Positions 31,246-39,798 of a stretch of 41,933 nucleotides of DNA are shown one piece after another; the stretch's first letter is position 1; each line of letters begins with the position of its first letter. Made by a program: the position numbers and the translations under genes. This stretch comes from Clostridia bacterium (GTDB taxonomy: Bacteria; Bacillota; Clostridia; Christensenellales; Borkfalkiaceae), in assembly GCA_017396365.1 (NCBI GenBank), contig JAFQMD010000006.1, forward strand, positions 1 through 41,933, written 5' to 3'. Below the pieces are notes generated by a model, which saw only the letters and a program-made list of their open reading frames with translations, was not told the DNA's origin and did no database searches.

Positions 31246-33558
31246 ATGCAACTTATAATAGTAGAATCGCCGTCAAAGGCAAAGACGATTGAAAAATATC
31301 TTGGCGGAAAGTACAAAGTAGATGCGAGTGGCGGACACGTTAGAGATTTGCCTGAAAAAAGACTCGGCGTCAACGTTCAAGATAATTTTACGCCTAACTA
31401 CGTAATCACCGCGGACAAAAAAGCGGTTATAAAAAGACTTAAAGAAAAGACTGACAAAGCGGATAAAATCTATCTCGCAACCGACCCAGATAGAGAGGGC
31501 GAGGCAATCAGTTGGCACTTAAAGGAAGTTTTAGGGCTTGACGATAAAAAGGCTCAGAGAATAGTCTTTAACGAAATAAGCGAAAACGCAGTAAAAGAGG
31601 CTATTAAAAACCCAAGGGAAATCAATTATAACTTAGTTGATTCTCAACAAGCAAGAAGGGTTATGGATAGACTCGTAGGCTATAAAATCAGTCCGTTTTT
31701 ATGCAAGCGCATACAAACGGGGCTTTCAGGCGGTAGAGTTCAGTCGGTTGCCCTTAGAATTATCGTAGATAAAGAAAAGGAAATAAGGGCGTTCGTTCCG
31801 AGCGAATACTGGAATTTAACCGCTGAAGTAAAAGGTCAAAGTTCGGTTGCGTTTACTGCGGTTTTAGAAGAGAAAAACGGCAAGAAATACAAGCCGAAGA
31901 ATCAAGACGACGCCAACGTTGCTGAAAACGCTATAAAAAACGGAAAGATAATCGTAAAAGAAGTCAAAAAGAGCGTTACAAAAAGCCACGCTCTTCCACC
32001 GTTTACGACTTCAACTATGCAACAGGACGCGTCCGCAAAACTAAATATGTCGTCGCCAACTTGTATGCAAGTTGCTCAGCACCTTTACGAAGGTATTGAA
32101 ACGGCGGACGGACACCTTGCTCTCGTAACCTATATAAGAACGGATTCCGTAAGAGTTTCGCAATCGGCTTTAGCGTCGGTTAGGGCGCATATTGAAGAGA
32201 AATACGGAAAGGAATATTTGCCATCGAAACCAAACTTTTATAAGTCTAAGAAAAACGCTCAAGACGCGCACGAGGCAATTCGTCCTATCGACCTTTCGTT
32301 GACTCCCGAAAAGGCTAAAAAACTCTTAGATAGAAATCATTACAATTTATATAAACTCATATACGAAAGATTCGTTGCGTCGCAAATGAAAGACGTTGAA
32401 TATAACTCCGTTCAAATAACGTCAAGCGTTGACGGTTACACCTTAAAAACTTTTGGAAGAACTGTAAAATTTAAGGGATATACCGCCGTATATGACGATT
32501 ATCGCGCAAACGAAGAAGACGAAAGCGAAAAGATTAAGGTTATTCCCGAAGTCTTAGAAGGCGAAGAATTGACTTTGTTAAACTTAAACAAAGAACAAAA
32601 ATTCACCAAGCCACCCGTTAGATTTACCGACGCAAGTTTAATTAGGGTAATGGAAGAAAAGGGAATAGGCAGACCGTCAACTTACGCGACTATTATTTCA
32701 GTTCTTTCAAAGCGTAAATATACGACTAAAGAGGGCAAAAATATAGTTCCTACCGACGTTGCGTTTGCAATTACCGATATTTTGGTCAAGTATTTCCCCG
32801 ATATTATGGACGTTTCGTTTACGGCTAATATGGAAGATAGGCTCGACGACGTTGAAAACGGTGGCGAAAACTGGACGGATATCGTAAAAGAGTTTTATCC
32901 GTCGTTTGCCGAAAGACTTGCAAAGGCTACGACCGACGGCGACGAAATCACCGATATTTTGTGTGAAAAATGCGGTGCGCCTATGATTCGTAAAAACGGT
33001 CGCTACGGCAAGTTTTTGGCTTGTTCAAAATATCCCGAGTGTTCAAACGTAAAATCTGAAAAAGAAGAAGTTTCAGACGTAAAATGCGATAAATGCGGTT
33101 CGCTTATGGTTTATAAAACGGGTAAATTCGGTAAGTTTTTGGCTTGTCCTAATTATCCGGAGTGTTCGTTCGTTAAGCCTATCGACGAAAAAATCGCCGA
33201 GCAAAAGTGTGAAAAATGCGGTGGCGTAATGGTTGTTAAAAAAGGAAGATTCGGCAACTATATGCAATGTCTTACTTGCAAAGAAACCGTTAGTCTTACC
33301 GAAAAGGCAGGTGTTTGCCCGCAATGTGGAAAACCTACTCAAAAGATGACTTCAAGAAGTGGAAAAACTTTCTACGGTTGTTCGGGGTATCCGACTTGTA
33401 ACTTTATGAGTTGGGATATGCCAAACGGCGAATATTGTCCTAAGTGTAACAGTTATATAGTTCTAGCGAAAGACGGAAAGACGAAGAAGTGTTCAAGTAA
33501 AGAGTGCGACTTTGTAGAAAAGCCGTCGAAAAAGAAAAAAGATGAAAAAAACGGTTAA
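31246..33558 (+). CDS. topA: DNA topoisomerase I
   Basis: A 770-residue type IA topoisomerase that relaxes negative supercoils. The Toprim domain has VESPSKAKTI (6-15) and TDPDREGE (79-86) with the metal-binding acids. The active-site tyrosine is Tyr296 in VTYIRTDSVRVS. Domain III has RPSTYATIISVL. From about 580 on are five Cys-rich zinc-ribbon units (CEKCG, CDKCG, CEKCG, CPQCG and CPKCN openings); the fourth and fifth are more divergent. GGAGGG precedes the ATG. The end overlaps trmFO by 17 bp. Confidence 0.97.
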   Translation: MQLIIVESPSKAKTIEKYLGGKYKVDASGGHVRDLPEKRLGVNVQDNFTPNYVITADKKAVIKRLKEKTDKADKIYLATDPDREGEAISWHLKEVLGLDDKKAQRIVFNEISENAVKEAIKNPREINYNLVDSQQARRVMDRLVGYKISPFLCKRIQTGLSGGRVQSVALRIIVDKEKEIRAFVPSEYWNLTAEVKGQSSVAFTAVLEEKNGKKYKPKNQDDANVAENAIKNGKIIVKEVKKSVTKSHALPPFTTSTMQQDASAKLNMSSPTCMQVAQHLYEGIETADGHLALVTYIRTDSVRVSQSALASVRAHIEEKYGKEYLPSKPNFYKSKKNAQDAHEAIRPIDLSLTPEKAKKLLDRNHYNLYKLIYERFVASQMKDVEYNSVQITSSVDGYTLKTFGRTVKFKGYTAVYDDYRANEEDESEKIKVIPEVLEGEELTLLNLNKEQKFTKPPVRFTDASLIRVMEEKGIGRPSTYATIISVLSKRKYTTKEGKNIVPTDVAFAITDILVKYFPDIMDVSFTANMEDRLDDVENGGENWTDIVKEFYPSFAERLAKATTDGDEITDILCEKCGAPMIRKNGRYGKFLACSKYPECSNVKSEKEEVSDVKCDKCGSLMVYKTGKFGKFLACPNYPECSFVKPIDEKIAEQKCEKCGGVMVVKKGRFGNYMQCLTCKETVSLTEKAGVCPQCGKPTQKMTSRSGKTFYGCSGYPTCNFMSWDMPNGEYCPKCNSYIVLAKDGKTKKCSSKECDFVEKPSKKKKDEKNG

Positions 33559-34849
33559 AATAATCGGCGCAGGGCTTGCAGGTAGCGAGGCGGCGTATTA
33601 CCTTGCAAAAAAAGGTTATAGCGTAAAACTTTACGATATTAAGCCAAACGCCTACACCCCAGCGCATAAAAATCCTAATTATGGCGAACTCGTATGTTCA
33701 AACTCATTAAAAAGCAACGACGTTTACGGTAACGCTTGCGGACTGCTCAAAGAAGAAATGCGTATTTTGGGCTCAATGGTAATTTCCGTTGCGGACGAGT
33801 GTTCAGTCCCAGCAGGCGCGGCTCTCGCTGTTGATAGAGATAAGTTTGCCCAAGCGATAACGGACAAACTCCGTTCTTTTAGCAATATAGAATTTATTTC
33901 CGAAAACGTTGAAAGGGTAGATTTAGACGACAACGTCATCATTGCGACAGGTCCGCTTACAACGGGTGAACTTTGTAAATTTATAGGCGAAATAACGGGT
34001 AGCGGATTTTACTTTTACGACGCCGCCGCCCCGATTATCGCAGGGGATAGCATAGACTTTTCAAACGCTTTTATATCCGACCGCTACGGCGAGATAGGTA
34101 AGGGCGATTACGTCAACTGTCCGATAGATAAAGAGGGTTATTTGGCTTTTTATAAAGAACTTATTTCGGCAAAGAGAGCGCCACTTCACGAATTTGAAAA
34201 CGTAAAGGTTTTCGAGGGGTGTATGCCCGTTGAAGTAATGGCGTCAAGGGGAGAAGATACTCTCCGATTTGGACCGCTTAAACCTGCAGGGCTTACTGAT
34301 CCTAAAACGGGTAGGTGGCCGTATGCTTGTATGCAACTTAGAAAGGAAGACGAAGAGGGTAGAAGATACAATATCGTAGGTTTTCAAACCAACCTTTTAT
34401 TCCCCGAACAAAAACGAGTATTTTCAATGTTTCCAGCCCTTAAAAACGCCGAGTTTTTGCGTTACGGAGTAATGCACAGAAATACTTACATCAACGCCCC
34501 AACCGTGCTCAACTCAGATTTTTCTATGAAAGAGCATCCAACCGTGTTTTTTGCAGGGCAAATTACGGGGGTTGAGGGATACGTCGAAAGTACGGCGAGC
34601 GGACTTTTATCCGCTATAAATATGGATAGAAAATTGTCGGGAAAAGAGAGTTTAAAACTCGACCAAACGACGGTTATAGGCGCGCTTTCTTGTTACGTGG
34701 CTACGCCAAACCCCGATTTTCAGCCTATGAACGCCAACTTCGGCATTATTAGTCCTATTGAATACAATCCGAGAAAAAAAGCCGAGAAAAAGCAACTTAT
34801 GGCAACTCGCGCTTTACAAAAAATAAAAGAGATAAAGGAGATATTATGA
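33542..34849 (+). CDS. trmFO: Methylenetetrahydrofolate-tRNA-(uracil54-C5)-methyltransferase
   Basis: A 435-residue FAD enzyme making m5U54 in tRNA from methylene-THF, the Bacillota-type route. The FAD loop is GAGLAGSEAAY (9-19). CSNSLKSND (52-60) holds the N-terminal catalytic Cys52 region, and later pieces are RFGPLKPAGL, GVEGYVESTASGL and NANFGI. Length fits (about 435). topA-trmFO is a conserved pair. In many relatives xerC follows; here hslV follows directly with an ATGA overlap. Confidence 0.96.
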   Translation: MKKTVKIIGAGLAGSEAAYYLAKKGYSVKLYDIKPNAYTPAHKNPNYGELVCSNSLKSNDVYGNACGLLKEEMRILGSMVISVADECSVPAGAALAVDRDKFAQAITDKLRSFSNIEFISENVERVDLDDNVIIATGPLTTGELCKFIGEITGSGFYFYDAAAPIIAGDSIDFSNAFISDRYGEIGKGDYVNCPIDKEGYLAFYKELISAKRAPLHEFENVKVFEGCMPVEVMASRGEDTLRFGPLKPAGLTDPKTGRWPYACMQLRKEDEEGRRYNIVGFQTNLLFPEQKRVFSMFPALKNAEFLRYGVMHRNTYINAPTVLNSDFSMKEHPTVFFAGQITGVEGYVESTASGLLSAINMDRKLSGKESLKLDQTTVIGALSCYVATPNPDFQPMNANFGIISPIEYNPRKKAEKKQLMATRALQKIKEIKEIL

Positions 34850-35385
34850 GCGTAGAATTTAGAGGTACGACCATTTGCGCCGTAAAGAGAAACGGCGTAA
34901 CGGCAATCGCCGGCGACGGTCAAGTTACTATGGGTGAATCGATTGTTTTTAAAAACAATGCCGTAAAGGTTAGAAGAATTTGGAACGGAGAAGTTATTTT
35001 GGGTTTTGCAGGCTCGGTTTCAGACGCTTTTTCGCTTTGCGAAAGATTTGAAGCAATGCTTTCAAAGTTCGCTGGTAATTTAGAAAGGAGCGCGGTTGAA
35101 CTTGCAGAGCAATGGAGAAGAGATCAAGTAGGTAGAAAACTCGACGCGCTTATGATAGTTGCCGATAAAAACAGCCTTTTAATCATTTCGGGTACGGGTG
35201 AAGTTATCGAGCCCGAAGAGGGAATTTGCGCAATCGGTAGCGGTGGAAATTACGCTTTGGCGGCGGCAAGAGCGCTCGCTGAAGAAACCGACTATTCTGC
35301 CGAACAAATAGCGACTAAGGCTTTAAAAATTGCAAGTAGAATTTGCATATTTACCAACGATAATATTCGTTGTGAAACTATTTAA
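34846..35385 (+). CDS. hslV: ATP-dependent protease peptidase subunit HslV (ClpQ)
   Basis: A 179-residue proteasome-like peptidase. The sequence MSVEFRG is a seven-residue leader; removal exposes Thr8 of TTICAVKRNG as the N-terminal nucleophile. Then AGDGQVTMG, GFAGSVSDAFSL and GSGGNYALAAARAL follow, all family markers. Length fits. It forms a two-subunit protease with HslU, encoded 13 bp downstream after an AAGGAGG site. Confidence 0.96.
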   Translation: MSVEFRGTTICAVKRNGVTAIAGDGQVTMGESIVFKNNAVKVRRIWNGEVILGFAGSVSDAFSLCERFEAMLSKFAGNLERSAVELAEQWRRDQVGRKLDALMIVADKNSLLIISGTGEVIEPEEGICAIGSGGNYALAAARALAEETDYSAEQIATKALKIASRICIFTNDNIRCETI

Positions 35386-35398
35386 GGAGGAAACGTAA

Positions 35399-36709
35399 AT
35401 GAATCTTACTCCAAGGGAAATAGTAAAAGAACTCGACAGATACATTATAGGTCAAGACAATGCAAAAAGAGCGGTGGCAATCGCTCTTAGAAACCGTTAT
35501 AGAAGAAGTCAACTTTCGCCTGAATTAAGGGAAGAAATCACCCCTAAAAACATAATTATGAAAGGACCTACGGGCGTTGGTAAAACTGAGATTGCAAGGC
35601 GTCTTGCAAAACTTGTAAACGCTCCGTTTATTAAGGTTGAGGCGACCAAATATACCGAGGTCGGATACGTTGGTAGAGACGTTGAATCTATGGTAAAAGA
35701 CTTGGTTGAGGCAAGCGTAAGACTCGTAAAGGAAGAACATTTTGCAACCGTTTCTGCAAAGGCTACGGCTGTTGCCGAGAAAAAGGTGTTGACGGTACTG
35801 TTTGACGCTTTGTCTAAAAACAAGGGCGAAACGCCAAAGGAAATTTGGGAAGAGAATTTAGTTAGAGATTTCCACGACGGAAAATACGATAATTTCACTA
35901 TCGAAATCGACGTGGTTGACGAGCAAAAACCCGTGGAAATTATCCCGGGCATGGGCGCGGAAATTTCTATCGGTTCGATTTTCGGCGATATGCTCCCGAA
36001 AAGAAGAAAAAACAGAAAAATTACAGTTAAAGAAGCCCTTAAACTCATCATTGCGGAAGAAAGCAACAAGTTGATTGACGAAGACGCGGTTAAAACCGAG
36101 GGCGTAAGAAGAGCCGAAGAAGAAGGTATTATCTTTATAGACGAAATTGATAAAATAGCCGCTAAAGGTTCTCGTCAAGGTCAAGACGTTTCGAGAGAAG
36201 GCGTTCAAAGGGATATTCTTCCTATCGTCGAGGGTTGTACTGTAAACACCAAATACGGAATAGTAAAAACCGATTATATTTTATTTATCGCGGCAGGCGC
36301 ATTCCACGTTGCGTCGGTTGGCGACCTTATCCCCGAACTTCAAGGTAGATTTCCTATTAGAGTAGAACTTGCAAGTTTGACAAAACAAGATTTTGTAAAT
36401 ATTTTAACTATTCCGCAAAACGCTATAACTACTCAATATTCAACTCTTTTAGCAGTTGATAATATCGACTTGCAATTTACTCGCGACGCCATTGAAAAAA
36501 TTGCTGAAATTTCCGTGCTTTTAAACACTACCAGCGAAGATATCGGCGCGAGAAGACTTCATACCGTTATGGAAAATCTTATCGAAGACATTTCCTTTAA
36601 CGCAGGCGGAGATATTCCGTTTACAAAAGTCGTCGTAGATGCAAAATACGTTGACGATCATCTTTCTTCGGTTACGAAAGACCAAAACGTTAAAAAATAC
36701 ATTTTATAA
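35399..36709 (+). CDS. hslU: ATP-dependent protease ATPase subunit HslU (ClpY)
   Basis: A 436-residue AAA+ unfoldase. It opens LTPREIVKELDRYIIGQDNAK. Walker A is GPTGVGKT (56-63), with VEATKYTEVGYVGRDVES after it. The I domain lies at about 110-230 and is a little shorter than in E. coli (443 residues in all). Walker B is IIFIDEID near 243. The pore loop GYVG is kept. The C-terminal KKYIL tail is the HslV-docking end. It follows hslV and precedes hisS by 8 bp. Confidence 0.97.
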   Translation: MNLTPREIVKELDRYIIGQDNAKRAVAIALRNRYRRSQLSPELREEITPKNIIMKGPTGVGKTEIARRLAKLVNAPFIKVEATKYTEVGYVGRDVESMVKDLVEASVRLVKEEHFATVSAKATAVAEKKVLTVLFDALSKNKGETPKEIWEENLVRDFHDGKYDNFTIEIDVVDEQKPVEIIPGMGAEISIGSIFGDMLPKRRKNRKITVKEALKLIIAEESNKLIDEDAVKTEGVRRAEEEGIIFIDEIDKIAAKGSRQGQDVSREGVQRDILPIVEGCTVNTKYGIVKTDYILFIAAGAFHVASVGDLIPELQGRFPIRVELASLTKQDFVNILTIPQNAITTQYSTLLAVDNIDLQFTRDAIEKIAEISVLLNTTSEDIGARRLHTVMENLIEDISFNAGGDIPFTKVVVDAKYVDDHLSSVTKDQNVKKYIL

Positions 36710-36717
36710 GGTGAATT

Positions 36718-37959
36718 ATGATAAATATACCAAAGGGAACGAAGGACGTTTTACCACAAGAAAGTTATAAGTGGCACTACGTTGAAAAAACGGCGAGAGA
36801 TATTGCCGACCTTTATTGTTTAAACGAAATTAGAACTCCTACTTTCGAGCATACCGAACTCTTTTTAAGGGGAGTTGGCGAAACAACCGACGTCGTAAAT
36901 AAAGAGATGTACACCTTTATAGACAAGGGCGACAGGAGTATGACGTTAAAGCCTGAGGGAACGGCAGGCGTTGCGAGAAGTTTTATTGAAAACGGACTTT
37001 TTAACGGCGCAATGCCACTCAAAATGTACTATATTACCCCCGTTTTCCGTTATGAAAACCCACAAAAAGGAAGACTTAGAGAGCATCACCAGTTCGGCGT
37101 GGAAATTTACGGCGGAGCAGGGGCGGATACGGATGCCGAAGTTATTTCTCTCGCGCACGAACTTTTAACAAAACTCGGCTTAAGCGTAAAACTTTTTATC
37201 AACAGCATGGGTTGTAAGGAGTGCAGAGGGGAGTATAACAACGCCTTAAAGAGTTATTTTGCTGACAAACTTGACGGACTTTGCCCAACCTGCAAAGAAA
37301 GATATTCTAAAAACCCACTTAGAATTCTCGATTGCAAAGAGCAAAGGTGTAAAAGTCTTTGTCAAGACGCTCCAAAGATTACCGAATATCTTTGCGACGA
37401 CTGTAAAACCCACTTTGAAAAACTTAAAGATTTGCTTATTGCAAGCGGAATAGATTTTGAAGTAAATCCGTTTATCGTAAGGGGACTTGACTATTATACT
37501 AAAACGGTGTTTGAGTTCGTTACTACGGCGCTCGGCTCGCAAGGAACTGTTTGCGGTGGCGGAAGATACGATAATTTAATTGCTCAACTTGGCGGAAATC
37601 CAACTTGCGGTGTTGGTTTCGGTATGGGCTTAGAGCGAATTTTAATGCTTATGGAAGCCGTAAACGCGCCTATTCCAAACGCAAACCCCGTAAAACTTTA
37701 CGTTGCGTCAATGGGCGATAAGGCGTATAAAAAGGCGTACGAAATAGTTACGGCTCTTCGCAAAAAAGGCGTTAAAGCCGAAGTTGATCACGCAGGCAGG
37801 GGTATTAAGGCTCAGTTTAAATACGCTGATAAAATCGGCGCTGAAAACGTTATCACTTTGGGCGATAATGAACTTATAAGCGGACTTTGCGTAGTAAAAC
37901 GAATGTCCGACGGTGAAAAGACGGAAGTTAAAATCGACGAGATTGTAAATTTGTTTTAA
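36718..37959 (+). CDS. hisS: Histidyl-tRNA synthetase
   Basis: A 413-residue class IIa synthetase. Motifs are GTKDVLP (7-13), LKPEGTA (77-83), motif 2 FRYENPQKGRLREHHQFGVE (110-129), the His-specific RGLDYYTKTVFEF (near 255) and motif 3 GFGMGLER. An insertion with CKEC, CPTC, two further Cys and CDDC (about 165-230) is a zinc-ribbon-like module found in part of the family. A C-terminal anticodon domain follows. AAGGTG precedes the ATG. It ends the long operon. aspS, the usual neighbour, is not here. Confidence 0.96.
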   Translation: MINIPKGTKDVLPQESYKWHYVEKTARDIADLYCLNEIRTPTFEHTELFLRGVGETTDVVNKEMYTFIDKGDRSMTLKPEGTAGVARSFIENGLFNGAMPLKMYYITPVFRYENPQKGRLREHHQFGVEIYGGAGADTDAEVISLAHELLTKLGLSVKLFINSMGCKECRGEYNNALKSYFADKLDGLCPTCKERYSKNPLRILDCKEQRCKSLCQDAPKITEYLCDDCKTHFEKLKDLLIASGIDFEVNPFIVRGLDYYTKTVFEFVTTALGSQGTVCGGGRYDNLIAQLGGNPTCGVGFGMGLERILMLMEAVNAPIPNANPVKLYVASMGDKAYKKAYEIVTALRKKGVKAEVDHAGRGIKAQFKYADKIGAENVITLGDNELISGLCVVKRMSDGEKTEVKIDEIVNLF

Positions 37960-37965
37960 GATAGA

Positions 37966-38001
37966 AACGGGCGGTATGGAACATTTGCCATACCGCCCGT
38001 T
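37966..38001. terminator. Hairpin terminator between convergent hisS and ung
   Basis: AACGGGCGGTATGG and CCATACCGCCCGTT form a perfect 14-bp stem with an eight-base loop. The following T-run is weak on both strands, but the position between two converging genes supports a shared terminator. Confidence 0.65.
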
Positions 38002-38011
38002 AAATATTTAA

Positions 38012-38683
38012 TTATTCGTTTAAATCCCAGTTTATAGGGGTTTTTCCTATAGATTTCAAAAATTCGTTGGTTTTTGAAAACGGCTTACTGCCGAAAAATC
38101 CGTTGTAGGCAGAGAGTGGACTTGGGTGCGCGCTCTCTATTATAAAGTGTTTACTTTTGTCTATAAGCGATTTTTTGCTCCTTGCGTTTCCACCCCAAAG
38201 AATAAAAACGATAGGCTCGTCTCTTTTTGAAAGCAGTTTAATAACTTCGTCGGTAAACCAAGTCCAACCGCATTTACTATGAGAATTTGCTTGCGCTCTT
38301 CTTACGGTTAGGGTAGTGTTAAGAAGTAATATGCCTTCTTTAGCCCATTTAGTTAGGTCGCCCTTTTGGCACTGTGTAATTCCCAAATCACTCTTTAGTT
38401 CTTTATAAATATTTACAAGAGACGGTGGGAGTTTTACCCCGTCTTTAACCGAAAAGCAAAGCCCGTGCGCTTGGTTGGGTTCGTGGTAGGGGTCTTGACC
38501 TAAAATTACGGCTTTAACCGACTTATAGGGGGTTATTTTAAAAGCGTTGTATATGTCGTGCATAGGGGGATAAATTTCCCTTTCGCTATATTCCTTTATT
38601 AAAAATTTGCGTATTGCAAGGTAGTTTTCGCTATTTAATAAAGGCGCTAAAATTTCGTCCCAATCGTTTCCGATATTTACCAT
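38012..38683 (-). CDS. ung: Uracil-DNA glycosylase
   Basis: A 223-residue family 1 uracil-DNA glycosylase for base-excision repair. The water-activating loop is GQDPYH (62-67, Asp64). SLVNIYKEL and LLLNTTLTVR follow, and the minor-groove loop is HPSPLSAYNGF (186-196, His186). Start ATG 38683 is chosen because GGTG lies eight bases upstream; TTG and GTG codons a few codons earlier would overlap the GT2 gene. It is one base after the GT2 stop, so both are one transcript. Confidence 0.96.
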   Translation of the reverse strand: MVNIGNDWDEILAPLLNSENYLAIRKFLIKEYSEREIYPPMHDIYNAFKITPYKSVKAVILGQDPYHEPNQAHGLCFSVKDGVKLPPSLVNIYKELKSDLGITQCQKGDLTKWAKEGILLLNTTLTVRRAQANSHSKCGWTWFTDEVIKLLSKRDEPIVFILWGGNARSKKSLIDKSKHFIIESAHPSPLSAYNGFFGSKPFSKTNEFLKSIGKTPINWDLNE

Positions 38684-38684
38684 A

Positions 38685-39629
38685 TTATTCACCAAAATTT
38701 ATCTTGTCGCGCTCAATGTAAACGGGGCGCGCTTTTACGTCTTCGTAAAGATAACTCAAATATAGGTCGGTTATTCCGTTAGAAATTAAAATTATTGAAG
38801 TTGCAAGCGCAATCGTCGGGAATAGCCACGCCGTAAGCGGAAGAGTAAAACCAATCACGTTAGAAAGGCAAGTTAAAACGATAAACGTTGCAAAGGCGAG
38901 TAGAGATAAAATTAAGCCTATTATTCCTATCTTTCCCGAAGTTTTAAGCGTTTTAGGACTATAAGGCACGATTCCAGCCTCAGCGGTTTTCAACATTTTT
39001 TTAAGGGTAAACTTTGTTTCGCCCTCAGTTCTTTCTTCACGGTCGAATTCAACGGCAGTTTGCCTAAAACCAGCCCAAGCAACCTGAACTCTTAAATATC
39101 TACTTCTTTCGGGGAGAGAACATATCGCGTCTATAACCTTTCTGTCGTAGAGTTTAAATTCGCCCGAATTTTTAGGTATGTCAAGCCCCGATTTTTTAGA
39201 AAGCAAGTTGATAAAAAGTGAAGAAGTGAATTTTTTAAAGAAAGATTCTCCTTTTCTAACCCTTCTAACGCCGTGTACGACGTCGTACCCTTCTTTCCAT
39301 TTTTCAATCATTTCTTTAAAAAGTTCGGGTGGGTCTTGAAGATCAGCGTCGATTAAAATAGCGCAGTCGCCCGAGCAGTTTTTAAGTCCGCATAAAAAAG
39401 CCGCTTGTTGACCAAAATTTCTCGAAAAGTTTACGGCTTTTACGCGACTGTCTTTTTTACACTCTTCAATTAAGATTTTTTCGCTGTCGTCCTTACTTCC
39501 GTCGTTTACGGCGATTATTTCAAACGGCAAACCCAAATCTTCCATAATAGGAATTACTCTTTTGAAAAAGGTAGGTAAGCAGGCTTGCTCGTTGTAAACG
39601 GGGGTAATTATACTTATAATAGGTTTCAT
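38685..39629 (-). CDS. Family 2 glycosyltransferase, polyprenyl-phosphate type (DPM1/GtrB/YkoT-like)
   Basis: A 314-residue glycosyltransferase that probably moves a sugar onto undecaprenyl phosphate at the inner membrane face. It has PVYNEQACLP, VNDGSKDDS (41-49), the acidic DADLQDPPE (94-102) that binds the metal and sugar nucleotide, and GESFFKKF. Two C-terminal membrane helices lie at about 228-250 and 262-285. Start ATG 39629 follows GGGAG; a TTG four codons earlier is less likely. Such enzymes feed GT-C transferases, so the 26764 gene could be a partner, though it is not adjacent. Confidence 0.9.
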   Translation of the reverse strand: MKPIISIITPVYNEQACLPTFFKRVIPIMEDLGLPFEIIAVNDGSKDDSEKILIEECKKDSRVKAVNFSRNFGQQAAFLCGLKNCSGDCAILIDADLQDPPELFKEMIEKWKEGYDVVHGVRRVRKGESFFKKFTSSLFINLLSKKSGLDIPKNSGEFKLYDRKVIDAICSLPERSRYLRVQVAWAGFRQTAVEFDREERTEGETKFTLKKMLKTAEAGIVPYSPKTLKTSGKIGIIGLILSLLAFATFIVLTCLSNVIGFTLPLTAWLFPTIALATSIILISNGITDLYLSYLYEDVKARPVYIERDKINFGE

Positions 39630-39658
39630 TTTCGCTCCCAAAACGATTTAGTGAACAT

Positions 39659-39687
39659 ATTTTATCATTTTTTTGCTATAAAGTAAA
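39659..39687 (-). promoter_or_regulatory. Promoter of the GT2-ung unit
   Basis: On the minus strand TTTACT (39682-39687), a 17-bp spacer and TAAAAT (39659-39664), about 30 bp before the GT2 start. Confidence 0.65.
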
Positions 39688-39724
39688 CATAAATTTTAAT
39701 TTTTTGGCAAATATTAAATATATT

Positions 39725-39753
39725 TTGACAAAATTTTCTTAATATTATATAAT
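39725..39753 (+). promoter_or_regulatory. Consensus promoter of the phosphohexomutase gene, with operator-like palindrome
   Basis: TTGACA (39725-39730), a 17-bp spacer and TATAAT (39748-39753). Three bases later TTGAGA (39756-39761) and TCTCAA (39766-39771) form an inverted repeat around the expected start of transcription. Confidence 0.85.
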
Positions 39754-39798
39754 GGTTGAGAGACTTCTCAAAAAACAGTATCCTTTACGGAGGGAAAA

